Below are positions 16,571 through 24,899 of a stretch of 40,686 nucleotides of DNA, piece after piece (position 1 is the stretch's first letter; the number at the start of each line of letters is the position of its first letter). The notes under the pieces were generated by a model. It made no database searches and had not been told where the DNA came from. It worked only from the letters and a program-made list of their open reading frames with translations. Origin of the DNA: Phaeodactylibacter sp. (GTDB lineage: Bacteria > Bacteroidota > Bacteroidia > Chitinophagales > Saprospiraceae); contig JAGFJD010000458.1 of the NCBI GenBank assembly GCA_024102975.1, positions 1 through 40,686 of the forward strand, written 5' to 3'. Made by a program: the position numbers and the translations under genes.

Positions 16571-17985
16571 AAATGATGCAGAAAAAAGAATTTTCGACTG
16601 ATTTTATTTTAAATGGAAAAGGCTTATTGCTGTTTGTTTCCAATATAACTCTATTGTATTTCCACCGTATTTCCACCGTATTTCTATTGTATTTCCACGA
16701 TATCTCTATTGTATTTCCACCGTATTTCAACTGTATTTCTATTGTATTTCTCAAAAAACGCTATCATTATTCCCTACTACTAGCAATTATCATATTTCCT
16801 TCCTTTCTACGCTCCCAGCCCCTGGACAGCCTGATCCACCGCGCCCTGCAAAACAACTACGAAATCCGCGCCCTGCACCAGGAATACCAGGCCGCCTTAC
16901 AGCACGCACCTCAGGTGAGCCAGTTGCCCGATCCGGAGGTGGGGTTGGGCATCTTTGCCCTGCCGGTGGAGACCCGCCTTGGGCCGCAGTGGGTGCGCCT
17001 CGGCGCGACCCAGATGTTTCCCTGGAAAGGAAAGCTGAAAGCGCAGGAAGACGCAGTGCTGGCCATGGCCAGGGCAGATTTTGAACGCATCGACGCACAG
17101 CGGCTGAATCTCAGGTACAGGATTTCCCAGGCCTATTTCCGGTTGTACGAGTTGGGGACCACTCAGGATATCCTGCGGCGCAACCTGCGCATTTTCCAGG
17201 TTCTGGAAGAGATCGCCCTGGCCCGGGTGGAAAGCGGGAAGGCCAGCCTGGCGGATGTCCTGCGGGTACAGTCCAAAAGGCTGGAACTGGAAAAAGAGCT
17301 GGAACGCCTCGAAACCCAAAAAGCCGGGCCTGTCTCGGCGATCCACCAATTAACTGGAAGCCCGGCAGAAGGCATCATCATGCCGGAAGAAACCCTTGGC
17401 CCGGCGGTTTTACCTTTCTTCCGGGATTCCCTGCTGGCGGCCATCCGGGAGAACCACCCGGCACTTTCCGCCCTCCAATGGGAGCAGGAAGCCGCCCGTC
17501 GGCGAATCCGCCTCAATGAGCTGGACGGCAAGCCCGACCTGGGGTTTGGGCTGGATTATATTTTCGTCGGCAAACGCGATGACGCCGACCCGGAACGGAA
17601 CGGCCGGGATATCCTCAGCCCGCGGGTTATGGTACAACTGCCGTTGTACAAAAAAAAATACGACGCACGGGAACGGGAAGAAGAGCTGAAGATCGCCGCC
17701 CTCGATAACCGGCAGGAAGATAAAATCCTTCAGTTCGCCGCAGCCATCGAGTCCGCTTACGCCGACTACCGGGACGCCATGCTGCAACTGGAACTCTACG
17801 AAGAACAGGTGAAGCTCATCCGTGCTTCTATTGAAATCCTGCAGGCCAGCTACAGCAACGACGGGGCTCGCTTCGACGAATTGTTGCAACTGCAGAACGA
17901 CCTGGTGAATTACGATAAAATGCGCCTGAAAGCCATCGTCAAAACCCACCTGGCAAAGGCAGAGGTCGAAAAGCTGATGCCCTGA
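16567..17985 (+). CDS. TolC/CusC-like outer membrane efflux protein with repeat-derived N-terminus
   Basis: This outer membrane channel partner has 472 codons from the GTG at 16567 (ATG also at 16573 and 16576). The mature part begins about residue 78 ('SQPLDSLIHRALQNNYEIRALHQEY'), the normal start of a Bacteroidota TolC-like protein, and continues with the two long helical repeats. A plausible signal peptide ('RYHYSLLLAIIIFPSFLRS') lies just before it. Between the GTG and this signal peptide the frame passes through the 11-bp array at 16651-16749, giving a low-complexity Tyr/Phe/Ile-rich stretch. No ATG, GTG or TTG is in frame between the array and the signal peptide. Either the native start was lost and an extended protein is made by coupling to the preceding gene, or a rare start such as ATT is used. 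Confidence 0.85.
   Translation: MKMMQKKEFSTDFILNGKGLLLFVSNITLLYFHRISTVFLLYFHDISIVFPPYFNCISIVFLKKRYHYSLLLAIIIFPSFLRSQPLDSLIHRALQNNYEIRALHQEYQAALQHAPQVSQLPDPEVGLGIFALPVETRLGPQWVRLGATQMFPWKGKLKAQEDAVLAMARADFERIDAQRLNLRYRISQAYFRLYELGTTQDILRRNLRIFQVLEEIALARVESGKASLADVLRVQSKRLELEKELERLETQKAGPVSAIHQLTGSPAEGIIMPEETLGPAVLPFFRDSLLAAIRENHPALSALQWEQEAARRRIRLNELDGKPDLGFGLDYIFVGKRDDADPERNGRDILSPRVMVQLPLYKKKYDAREREEELKIAALDNRQEDKILQFAAAIESAYADYRDAMLQLELYEEQVKLIRASIEILQASYSNDGARFDELLQLQNDLVNYDKMRLKAIVKTHLAKAEVEKLMP
16651..16749 (-). repeat. Degenerate 11-bp tandem array, inverted relative to the first array
   Basis: Nine contiguous 11-bp units read on the minus strand as AAATACAATAG (four), AAATACGGTGG (three), AAATACAGTTG and AGATATCGTGG. 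A weaker tenth unit lies at 16640-16650. The first array in the same register on the plus strand is AGATACAATGG, so both share the core ATAC-(A/G)(A/G)-T-(A/G)G and lie in opposite orientations around the four-helix-bundle gene. Unlike the first array, every unit is 11 bp and the units have diverged in sequence. The array lies inside the predicted N-terminal coding part of the outer membrane efflux gene. Confidence 0.9.
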
Positions 17986-18100
17986 CCAGTTCGGCATTTG
18001 TCTTACGGTGGTCGGTTATTCGGGTAAAAACTTCCAGATTTCAAATGCCCTTTAAAGACTATAATGATCTGCCGAAGTTGAACTAAAATAATATGAGATC

Positions 18101-19855
18101 ATGAAAAATATCAGGATAATCTTTGCAACCATCATCGCCGCCGCCCTCGGGTTGGGCGTTGGTTATCTTTTGTTCTACCATCCGGCGGAACAGCACGCGC
18201 ACAACGGTGCCGAAGCTGGCGAACGGCCGGGAGAAACCATTTACACCTGCTCCATGCACCCGCAGATCAGGCAGAACGAACCGGGCCTTTGCCCCATCTG
18301 CGAGATGGAACTTGTACCGGTTGCGGAAGCTTCCTCTTCCAATGATCCGCTGACCCTGGAGATGACGCTCGAGGCCATTCGCCTGGCCAATGTACAAACT
18401 ACCACCATTGGGCAAACCGGGCAGGCAACCAAAACCATCACCCTTAATGGAAAGATCAGTGCCGATGAGCGGCGGGTAGCCAGCCAGGTAGCCCACGTGC
18501 CTGGACGCATCGAAAAGCTCTTCGCCACTTTCACCGGCGAACGGATACAGCCGGGCCAGCGCCTGGCCGAGATTTACTCCCCCGAGCTCGTCACCGCCCA
18601 GCGGGAACTGCTGGAAGCCCTTCGGTTCCAGGATGTCAACCCCAGGCTGATTGATGCCGCCCGGGAGAAACTGCGCCGCTGGAAGGTTCCTCCGCAAATG
18701 ATCGAGGAAGTCGAAAAAACGGGGCAGGTGAAGGAGAACGCCACCGTCTACGCCGATGCCGGCGGCGTCATCCGCAAGCGTATGGTTTCCGTAGGAGATT
18801 ACGTCAAAGAAGGAGAGGCGCTCTTCGCCCTGGCGGACCTGGACCGCCTTTGGGTACTGTTCGATGCCTATGAAGAAGACCTTGCCCATATCAAAACCGC
18901 CGATATTGTCGAATTTTCCACGCCGGTGCTGCCCGGCAGGCAGTTTACCACCCGCATCACTTATATCGATCCGGTAATTGATCCGGCCTCCCGCACCGCC
19001 GCGCTTCGGGCGGAAATATCCAATACCGCCGATCTGCTGAAACCCGAAATGTTCGTCAGAGGAGTGATCAAAGCAGCGGAGAGTAAGGGGCAGCAGTTGC
19101 TGGTCCCGCGCTCGGCCGTTCTCTGGACGGGCCCGCGCTCAGTCGTTTACGTAAAGGTACCCAACGCCAATGTGCCTGCTTTCGAATACCGGGAAGTAGC
19201 CCTGGGCGATGCTTTGGGCGACAGCTACCTGGTCAGGGAAGGCCTGGCACCCGGCGAAGAAGTGGTCACCAACGGCGCTTTCGCCATCGATGCCGCCGCC
19301 CAGCTAAACAACCAGGCCAGCATGATGAACCGCCAGGTTGTGGTGAAAGGCATGGCACCTCCACCGGCGCCGGATTTCAGAGCAGCGGCCCCGGCCGCCT
19401 TCCGGCAGCAGCTGGAAAACCTGTCCATAGAATACCTGAAACTTAAGGATGCCCTGGTAGCTTCCGACACTCCGGCAGCAGCCAGGGCCGGCGCGGGCTT
19501 TGTGAAAGGGCTGGGACAGGTTGGCATGGAGTTGCTCCAGGGCCAGGCCCGCCACTTCTGGATGGATCAGCTCAATGCCATGCGTACCCATGCGGGGAAG
19601 ATATCCCAAACAGCTAATATCGAGGAACAACGCAAACAGTTTGACTTCCTCTCCGGCCTGCTGATCGAAACCATCCGGGCATTCGGCGTGGAAGGCGCCC
19701 AGCTGTACGTCCAGCACTGCCCCATGGCCTTTGATGACCGGGGCGCCGACTGGATTAGCGACGAAAGGCAAATTCTAAATCCGTATTTTGGCGACAAAAT
19801 GCTGAAGTGCGGTGTGGTGAAGGACAGCCTTTTTGCGCTAAAAAAAGAATTGTAG
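18101..19855 (+). CDS. cusB: CusB-family RND periplasmic adaptor with metal-binding N-terminal domain
   Basis: This 584-residue membrane fusion protein links the RND pump to the outer membrane channel. An N-terminal membrane anchor (about 4-25) is followed by a heavy-metal-binding domain at about 47-73 with C50, M52, H53, C64 and C67 (TCSMHP and CPICEMELV). Barrel-sandwich, alpha-hairpin and beta-barrel domains follow to about 415. They include 'VAHVPGRIEKLFATFTGERI', the lipoyl-like half, and 'LDRLWVLFDAYEEDLA'. The C-terminal 150 residues look like the DUF3347 domain seen in Bacteroidota CusB proteins, with 'HCPMAFDDRGADWISD' and a late 'LNPYFGDKMLKCG'. These Cys/His/Met residues suggest a second metal site. 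The stop codon directly abuts the next start, so the genes are co-translated. Confidence 0.93.
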   Translation: MKNIRIIFATIIAAALGLGVGYLLFYHPAEQHAHNGAEAGERPGETIYTCSMHPQIRQNEPGLCPICEMELVPVAEASSSNDPLTLEMTLEAIRLANVQTTTIGQTGQATKTITLNGKISADERRVASQVAHVPGRIEKLFATFTGERIQPGQRLAEIYSPELVTAQRELLEALRFQDVNPRLIDAAREKLRRWKVPPQMIEEVEKTGQVKENATVYADAGGVIRKRMVSVGDYVKEGEALFALADLDRLWVLFDAYEEDLAHIKTADIVEFSTPVLPGRQFTTRITYIDPVIDPASRTAALRAEISNTADLLKPEMFVRGVIKAAESKGQQLLVPRSAVLWTGPRSVVYVKVPNANVPAFEYREVALGDALGDSYLVREGLAPGEEVVTNGAFAIDAAAQLNNQASMMNRQVVVKGMAPPPAPDFRAAAPAAFRQQLENLSIEYLKLKDALVASDTPAAARAGAGFVKGLGQVGMELLQGQARHFWMDQLNAMRTHAGKISQTANIEEQRKQFDFLSGLLIETIRAFGVEGAQLYVQHCPMAFDDRGADWISDERQILNPYFGDKMLKCGVVKDSLFALKKEL

Positions 19856-21130
19856 ATGATGCGGCTACCCATATTTTTCGCAGCGGCGCTTCTGTTCTTT
19901 TCCTGCCAACAGGAGAAGGCAGCGGGTAAAAGCCCCCAGCCAACCTCCCCCGGAGGGAGAGGCGCTCTGGCAAGTGTCCGCCTGCTGCCAACGCCCTGCC
20001 GGGAAGGAGGAGAACCGAACCTTTATATTTCCGGCGATGGCACTCCCTTTCTTTCCTGGGTAGAATATCTGGACGATACTACGGATGCACTTTGGTTCTC
20101 GCACCTGGAAAATGAGCAGTGGAAGGAACCCATCGAAATCTCAAGAGGCAGCAACTGGTTCGTCAACTGGGCAGACTTCCCGTCTCTTTCCGGTTTCGGA
20201 GGAGGCAAAGAGCAGTTGGCGGCCCACTGGTTGGCGATGGCCGGAGAAGGCACTTATGACTACGATGTACAGGTAGCCATATCGCCGGATGGAGGCAGCA
20301 ACTGGGGGCGGCCCTTCGTGCCGCACCAGGATGGAGTCCAGGCCGAACATGGTTTCGTCACGCTCCTTCCTCTGGATGGCAACCGCATGTTTGCCGCCTG
20401 GCTGGATGGGCGGAATACAAAAATGCCGAATGAGGGCGGGCATGGCCACGGCCAGGGCGCCATGTCCCTGAGAGCAGGATTTTTTTCCGATAAAGGGAAA
20501 ATGCTGGAAGAACAGGAGGTCGACGGCCGTGTCTGCGATTGTTGCCAAACCGATGCTGTGCAGGTTCCCGGCGGCCTTATCGTGGCCTACCGGGACCGCT
20601 CGGAAGAGGAGGCCAGGGATATTGCCGTTGCCCGGTGGATCAACGGGCAATGGCAGCCTCCTGCGAAGGTACATGAGGATGACTGGAAGATCAGCGGCTG
20701 CCCGGTCAACGGGCCGGCGCTGGCCGCCCATGGCAGGCAAATAGCCATTGCCTGGTACACCGCAGCCCGGGATACGCCCAAAGTGCTGCTGGCTTTTTCG
20801 CAGGATGGAGGAGCTAACTTTAATGCTCCTTTTCGGCTGGACGGCGGCAAGCCCCTGGGCAGGGTTGACGTTAGCTGGATGGATGAAAACCGCCTGGCAG
20901 TGAGCTGGATGGAAGAAGCGGGAGAGGAAGCCGAGACACGGCTCGTCATCGTGGATAAACAAGCGCAGGATGACGTTCGGGATTTCTTCGTACTTGTGCG
21001 CAACAGCAAGGCCAGGGCCAGCGGCTTCCCCATTATCGAAGCGCTGGGAGAAAATCAACTGTTGGCGGCCTGGACGCAGGCGGACAGCACAGGGACGCAG
21101 GTGAAAACAGCAATTGTGAATTATCAATAA
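19856..21130 (+). CDS. Sialidase-like (BNR repeat) lipoprotein of the metal-efflux operon
   Basis: This 424-residue lipoprotein has signal sequence 'PIFFAAALLFFSC' with the lipobox Cys at about 17. The rest looks like a six-bladed propeller: Asp-box motifs 'SPDGGSNWGRPF' (about 142) and 'SQDGGANFNAPF' (about 313) are intact, as in sialidases, but no full sialidase catalytic Arg triad or Tyr/Glu set is recognisable. C227-D-C229-C230, in 'DGRVCDCCQTDAVQVPG', is a striking cluster that could bind metal. The start immediately follows the CusB stop codon, so it belongs to the efflux operon. I infer a periplasmic or outer-membrane metal-related accessory, not a glycosidase. Function is unproven. 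Confidence 0.8.
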   Translation: MMRLPIFFAAALLFFSCQQEKAAGKSPQPTSPGGRGALASVRLLPTPCREGGEPNLYISGDGTPFLSWVEYLDDTTDALWFSHLENEQWKEPIEISRGSNWFVNWADFPSLSGFGGGKEQLAAHWLAMAGEGTYDYDVQVAISPDGGSNWGRPFVPHQDGVQAEHGFVTLLPLDGNRMFAAWLDGRNTKMPNEGGHGHGQGAMSLRAGFFSDKGKMLEEQEVDGRVCDCCQTDAVQVPGGLIVAYRDRSEEEARDIAVARWINGQWQPPAKVHEDDWKISGCPVNGPALAAHGRQIAIAWYTAARDTPKVLLAFSQDGGANFNAPFRLDGGKPLGRVDVSWMDENRLAVSWMEEAGEEAETRLVIVDKQAQDDVRDFFVLVRNSKARASGFPIIEALGENQLLAAWTQADSTGTQVKTAIVNYQ

Positions 21131-21159
21131 CCATTAATTAAATCTCTAAATCAAAAATC

Positions 21160-21648
21160 ATGAAAAAGCTTATTCTTATGTTCTTCCTGGCCGTTGCCGG
21201 CACGGCAGTGGCCAACGCACAGGCAGCCAAGGCCTGCTGCGCCGGCAAAGACAAAACGGCCTGTACCAAAGAAGGGGCCGCCAAGGCGGCCTGCTGCGCC
21301 AAAGCCGACAAGGCCGGCTGCGCCAAAATGGGAACGGCCTCGGCCGACGCCGCTGAAGCTACTGCCGTTGTTAGCCTCGCTACCGAGACGTTCAAAGTGT
21401 ACGGCAATTGTGGCATGTGCAAGCGCAAGATCGAAGGGGCCGCTTCGGAGGTCAAAGGCGTCGAGTACGCCAACTGGGATGTGGCATCCAAAGTGATAAC
21501 CGTAAAATATGAACCAGGCACCGTCAAGCTGGATGATGTCAAAGCAAAAATCGCGGCAGTGGGCTACGATTCCGAAACCCACCGGGCGCCGGACGAGGCA
21601 TACAACAACCTGCATGGCTGCTGCCAGTACGAGCGCCCCCGGGGGTAG
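21160..21648 (+). CDS. Secreted HMA-domain protein with Cys-rich linker
   Basis: The 162 residues comprise a signal peptide (about 1-22, ending VANAQA), a low-complexity Ala/Lys/Cys region (about 23-62) with repeated CC and K-x-x-C groups, and a heavy-metal-associated ferredoxin-like domain (about 70-140). The HMA metal loop is present as C84-G-M-C87 in 'VYGNCGMCKRKIEGAA', followed by 'VKGVEYANWDVASKVITVKY'. A final 'HGCCQY' adds another Cys pair. It is likely a periplasmic copper-binding protein that hands metal to the CusAB system or buffers it. It sits 29 bp after the BNR lipoprotein gene and is probably in the same transcript. Confidence 0.92.
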   Translation: MKKLILMFFLAVAGTAVANAQAAKACCAGKDKTACTKEGAAKAACCAKADKAGCAKMGTASADAAEATAVVSLATETFKVYGNCGMCKRKIEGAASEVKGVEYANWDVASKVITVKYEPGTVKLDDVKAKIAAVGYDSETHRAPDEAYNNLHGCCQYERPRG

Positions 21649-21742
21649 TTTTTTTGTTGGGGGAACCGCATCGCCGGGCGGGAACTGACGGATGCGCTTC
21701 CCCCAATCCATCACGTTCTTTTTTAAACAAAACGGATAAAGC

Positions 21743-22060
21743 ATGAAATTCAGATTGATTTTTCTTTTTGCCGCTGCCCTGGCGCTGGCTTCCTGCGGAG
21801 GGAATTCGGGAAGTGCCCACAGCCAGGACGGCGACGCGCACAGCCATGAAGAAGGCAGCCACGAAGGCCATAGCCACGGCGACGGGGCGGCCGCCCCTTT
21901 GGGCGAAACCCATACGCAAGGTAAGGAGTATACCTCTGCCTACGTGTGCCCCATGCACTGCGAAGGCAGCGGCAGCGAGCAGCCCGGCACCTGCCCGGTT
22001 TGCGGGATGGACTACGTGGCGCGGGCTGAGCATATCCATGATGGGCATGGACATGAATGA
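21743..22060 (+). CDS. His-rich heavy-metal-binding-domain lipoprotein
   Basis: This is a 105-residue lipoprotein with lipobox LASC (C18). Residues 25-57 are His-rich (repeated HSH and EGSHEGHSHG), able to bind several divalent or Cu ions. Residues about 66-92 form a heavy-metal-binding domain like that at the CusB N-terminus: C69-P-M-H-C73 and C84-P-V-C87-G-M89-D. The C-terminus adds 'HIHDGHGHE'. It is probably an envelope metal scavenger and the last gene of the efflux operon, because a hairpin follows at 22071-22101 and the next gene is convergent. Confidence 0.9.
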   Translation: MKFRLIFLFAAALALASCGGNSGSAHSQDGDAHSHEEGSHEGHSHGDGAAAPLGETHTQGKEYTSAYVCPMHCEGSGSEQPGTCPVCGMDYVARAEHIHDGHGHE

Positions 22061-22070
22061 AGGAAGGAAT

Positions 22071-22101
22071 GAAGGAATGATTTGATGGCATTCATTCCTT
22101 C
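22071..22101. terminator. Hairpin between convergent genes
   Basis: A perfect 10-bp stem, GAAGGAATGA (22071-22080) with TCATTCCTTC (22092-22101), has an 11-nt loop. It lies 10 bp past the end of the metal-efflux operon and 18 bp from the end of the ModA-like gene. A loose T-rich stretch follows on the plus strand. The stem is AT-rich for a terminator, so confidence is moderate. Confidence 0.5.
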
Positions 22102-22119
22102 AACCATTTTCCTTGCATC

Positions 22120-22914
22120 TCATCGGACCGGCAGGCTGTAGCCATATTTCTCAAAAATTCGCCGCGCCCTTTCCGAGAACAGAAAGTCAAAGAACTGCCG
22201 GCTTTCCAACGGATGGTTTTCCTGGCCGTAGGAGGTGACCACTACACCTTGTTCGATCGGCTGGTAGGATTCTGCCGGCAATTCTATCCATTTCCCTTTA
22301 TCTTTCATCTCCGGGGAGAGCACGACGGACCTGGCGGTGATGCCTGCCTCCACGGCGCCGGTCATAATGTACTGGTTGGTTTGGGCAATGCTCTCGCCGT
22401 AAGCCAGTTTGGGTTGAACGGCGTCGTATACGCCATAGTATTTGAAATAATTGACCGCCTGTTCGCCGTAAGGCGCTGTCCTCGGGTTGGCGATGGCGAT
22501 TTTCCGCACAGAATCTGCCAGGAGGAAATCAGGCGTTGGCTGCAGTTCTATGGTATTATTCAGCGTCCAAAGCACCAGTGAACCGTACGCGTAAATCCGG
22601 GGGGTGCCTGCCGCTTTGCCCGCCTGCGCCAAAGCTTCCGGATATTTCATGTCGGCGGATATCAGCAGGCTGTACGGTGCGCCCTGCAGGATCTGGGCGG
22701 ACAGCTTGCCGGATGAACTGATCACCACATCGGCCCCGATGCCGCTTTCCTGCTCAAAGGCCTTTTCCAGTTCCTCCATAGCAAACTGCACGTTGGCGGC
22801 GACGGCGATGGTGATGGTTCGCCGTTTTTCTTTTCCCTCTCTCTGATTTTGCGAGCCAGTACACTGGATAAGCAAAGCGGCCAGGGCTAAGATCAACACG
22901 GGTGATTTTTTCAT
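22120..22914 (-). CDS. modA: Molybdate-type ABC transporter substrate-binding lipoprotein
   Basis: This 264-residue periplasmic binding protein of the ModA family captures molybdate or tungstate for an ABC importer. The signal sequence 'VLILALAALLIQC' ends in a lipobox Cys. 'TITIAVAANVQFAMEEL', 'VISSSGKLSAQILQGAPYSLLISAD' and 'RTAPYGEQAVNYFKYYGV' match the ModA pattern, including the oxyanion-contacting Ser-Ser pair. The frame extends 15 codons upstream (to 22959), but ATG 22914 starts a clean signal peptide. No modB or modC gene is adjacent, so it is an orphan here and its partners must lie elsewhere. A related oxyanion-binding role is possible. Confidence 0.88.
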   Translation of the reverse strand: MKKSPVLILALAALLIQCTGSQNQREGKEKRRTITIAVAANVQFAMEELEKAFEQESGIGADVVISSSGKLSAQILQGAPYSLLISADMKYPEALAQAGKAAGTPRIYAYGSLVLWTLNNTIELQPTPDFLLADSVRKIAIANPRTAPYGEQAVNYFKYYGVYDAVQPKLAYGESIAQTNQYIMTGAVEAGITARSVVLSPEMKDKGKWIELPAESYQPIEQGVVVTSYGQENHPLESRQFFDFLFSERARRIFEKYGYSLPVR

Positions 22915-22972
22915 GTTCCTGTCTTGATAGGGGAAATTTTTCTTTTCAGCGGGCTTCAAAAACCGGGTGCAA

Positions 22973-23001
22973 TAAAAAGGGCACGCTTCCTGGCGTGCCC
23001 T
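22973..23001 (-). terminator. Rho-independent terminator of rny
   Basis: On the minus strand a perfect 9-bp stem (23001-22993 with 22986-22978, loop 22992-22987) is followed by T4 and further A/T bases. It lies 28 bp downstream of the rny stop at 23029 and upstream of the ModA-like gene, so the two genes are separate transcription units. Confidence 0.88.
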
Positions 23002-23028
23002 CGGGATAAGAAGAAAATCTTTATTTAC

Positions 23029-24708
23029 TTAACGCGCATATGAAATGGCGCGCTTTTCGCGGATAACTGTCACTTTGATCTGCCCCGGATATTGCATCTC
23101 ATCCTGAATCTTCTGCGAGATCATGAAGGAGAGGTCGTCGGCGTACTGGTCGGTCACTTTTTCCGACTCGACGATGACGCGCAGTTCCCGGCCCGCCTGC
23201 ATAGCGTAGGCTTTTTGCACGCCATCGTGGGCCATGGCCAGTTCTTCGAGTTCGCCGATGCGCTTGAGGTAGCTCTCCAGGATTTCGCGGCGGGCGCCGG
23301 GGCGGGCACCGGAGATGGCGTCGCAGGCCTGCACGATGGGAGAGATGATGTTGTTCATCTCGACTTCGTCGTGGTGGGCGCCGACGGCATTGCAGACGAT
23401 GGGGTGTTCTTTGTACTTTTCACAGAGCTTCATGCCCAGGATGGCGTGGGAGAGTTCCGTTTCCTCCTCCGCCACTTTGCCGATATCGTGGAGCAGGCCG
23501 GCACGTTTGGCCATTTTGGCCTGTTTGGGGCTAAGGCCGAGTTCAGCGGCCATGATGGCGCAGAGGTTGGCCGTTTCGATGGAGTGTTTGAGCAGGTTCT
23601 GGCCGTAGGACGAGCGGAAGCGCATGCGGCCCACCATTTTGACCAGGTAGGCGTCCAGCCCGTGCAGGTCGAGGTCGATCACGGTGCGCTCGCCGATCTC
23701 GACGATCTGCTCGTCCAGTTGTTTGCGCACCTTGGCCACCACCTCTTCGATGCGGGCGGGGTGGATGCGGCCGTCGGCCACCAGCCGTTTCAGGGCCAGG
23801 CGGGCCACTTCGCGGCGGATGGGGTCGAAGCTGGAAATGATGATGGCCTCCGGGGTATCGTCGACGACGATCTCGGCGCCGGTAGCGGCTTCCAGGGCGC
23901 GGATGTTGCGGCCTTCCCGGCCGATGATCTGCCCTTTGAGGTCGTCGGAGTCCAGGTTGAAGACCGACACCGTATTTTCGATGGTGTATTCGGCGCACAT
24001 GCGCTGAATGGTCTGGATGATGATCTTCTTGGCCTCCTTATTGGCCGTCACCTTGGCTTGTTCGACGGCGCTTTTGACCAGGGCCATGGAGTCGGTCTCC
24101 GCTTTGGCCTTGACAGCTTCCAGGAGTTGTTCCCTGGCTTCGGCCTCGCTCAGGTTGGCGACCTTTTCCAGTTCGGTGATGAAGCGTTCGTTGGCGGCGT
24201 CGAGTTCTTCTTTGCGGCGGGCCATTACCTTGTGCTGTTTTTCCAGGTTCTCACGCAGGGCGATGGCGTCGGCCTCGCGCTGTTCCAGGTCGGCCTGCAC
24301 GGCGTCGAGCGATTTGCTTCTTTCTTCGAGGCGTTCCTGTTTTTGCTTCAGCTCCGACTCGACGGCTTTGAATTCCACTTCCCGTTCTTTCAGCTCTACC
24401 ATCTGCTCGGCTTTGTGGGCCTCGAATTCGATCTTGAGGCGGTTGAACTTCTCTTTCGCCTCCTGTATCTTGCGCTGCTTGATGCGCTCGTTCTTGTTTT
24501 CCGCCGTGGAGTAGATCTTTTCCGCCTTGGTTTCCGCTTCGTCGATAATGCGCTTGGCGGTGATGCGGGCCTCCTTGACCTCGAGGTCGGCCTTGGCGTT
24601 CATCTCGTCGATATACTTCTGGTTGGCCTTCTGCAGGGTGGACCGGACAATGAGATATCCGATGATGACACCTACGACGAGGCCTGCGACTCCGAATATT
24701 ATTTCCAT
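23029..24708 (-). CDS. rny: Ribonuclease Y
   Basis: This 559-residue membrane-anchored endoribonuclease initiates mRNA decay. The N-terminal transmembrane helix (about 3-22, '[19 protein letters not shown]') is followed by a very long charged coiled coil (about 25-205). A KH RNA-binding domain comes next, with '[20 protein letters not shown]' as its G-x-x-G strand-helix unit. The HD phosphohydrolase domain has '[11 protein letters not shown]' and '[10 protein letters not shown]' carrying the His-Asp metal pair. The length and order match RNase Y. Downstream it has its own terminator (22973-23001). Upstream lies zapA, an arrangement I associate with Bacteroidota genomes. Confidence 0.96.
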   Translation of the reverse strand: MEIIFGVAGLVVGVIIGYLIVRSTLQKANQKYIDEMNAKADLEVKEARITAKRIIDEAETKAEKIYSTAENKNERIKQRKIQEAKEKFNRLKIEFEAHKAEQMVELKEREVEFKAVESELKQKQERLEERSKSLDAVQADLEQREADAIALRENLEKQHKVMARRKEELDAANERFITELEKVANLSEAEAREQLLEAVKAKAETDSMALVKSAVEQAKVTANKEAKKIIIQTIQRMCAEYTIENTVSVFNLDSDDLKGQIIGREGRNIRALEAATGAEIVVDDTPEAIIISSFDPIRREVARLALKRLVADGRIHPARIEEVVAKVRKQLDEQIVEIGERTVIDLDLHGLDAYLVKMVGRMRFRSSYGQNLLKHSIETANLCAIMAAELGLSPKQAKMAKRAGLLHDIGKVAEEETELSHAILGMKLCEKYKEHPIVCNAVGAHHDEVEMNNIISPIVQACDAISGARPGARREILESYLKRIGELEELAMAHDGVQKAYAMQAGRELRVIVESEKVTDQYADDLSFMISQKIQDEMQYPGQIKVTVIREKRAISYAR

Positions 24709-24811
24709 AATGTTTTTGTTTTAGGGGATAACGCAAACATCCCCGGCAATAATTAATTGATCCGGACGGAAGCAGGGGGAAACAGGGCGGATTGATGGCG
24801 TTCGGTTGTCA

Positions 24812-24883
24812 GTTGTTTGTTGTTGGTTGGCTGTTGTCGGTTGTTGGCTGGCAGGCTGTTCTGCTCAGCAAACAACAAACAAC
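24812..24883. repeat. Low-complexity inverted repeat between zapA and rny
   Basis: GTTGTTTGTTGTT (24812-24824) and AACAACAAACAAC (24871-24883) are exact inverted repeats around 46 nt. Further GGTTG/CAACC copies extend the pairing loosely to about 24899. It directly follows the zapA stop on the minus strand and may act as the 3' end hairpin of that transcript. The simple composition could also be slippage-derived. Confidence 0.6.
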
Positions 24884-24899
24884 GGGCAACAAACAACCC

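Noticed and set aside
24709..24899. 6S-like or other structured RNA next to zapA
   Set aside because: The only structure is a low-complexity GTTGTTTG/CAAACAAC inverted repeat, and nothing resembles the long bulged 6S hairpin.
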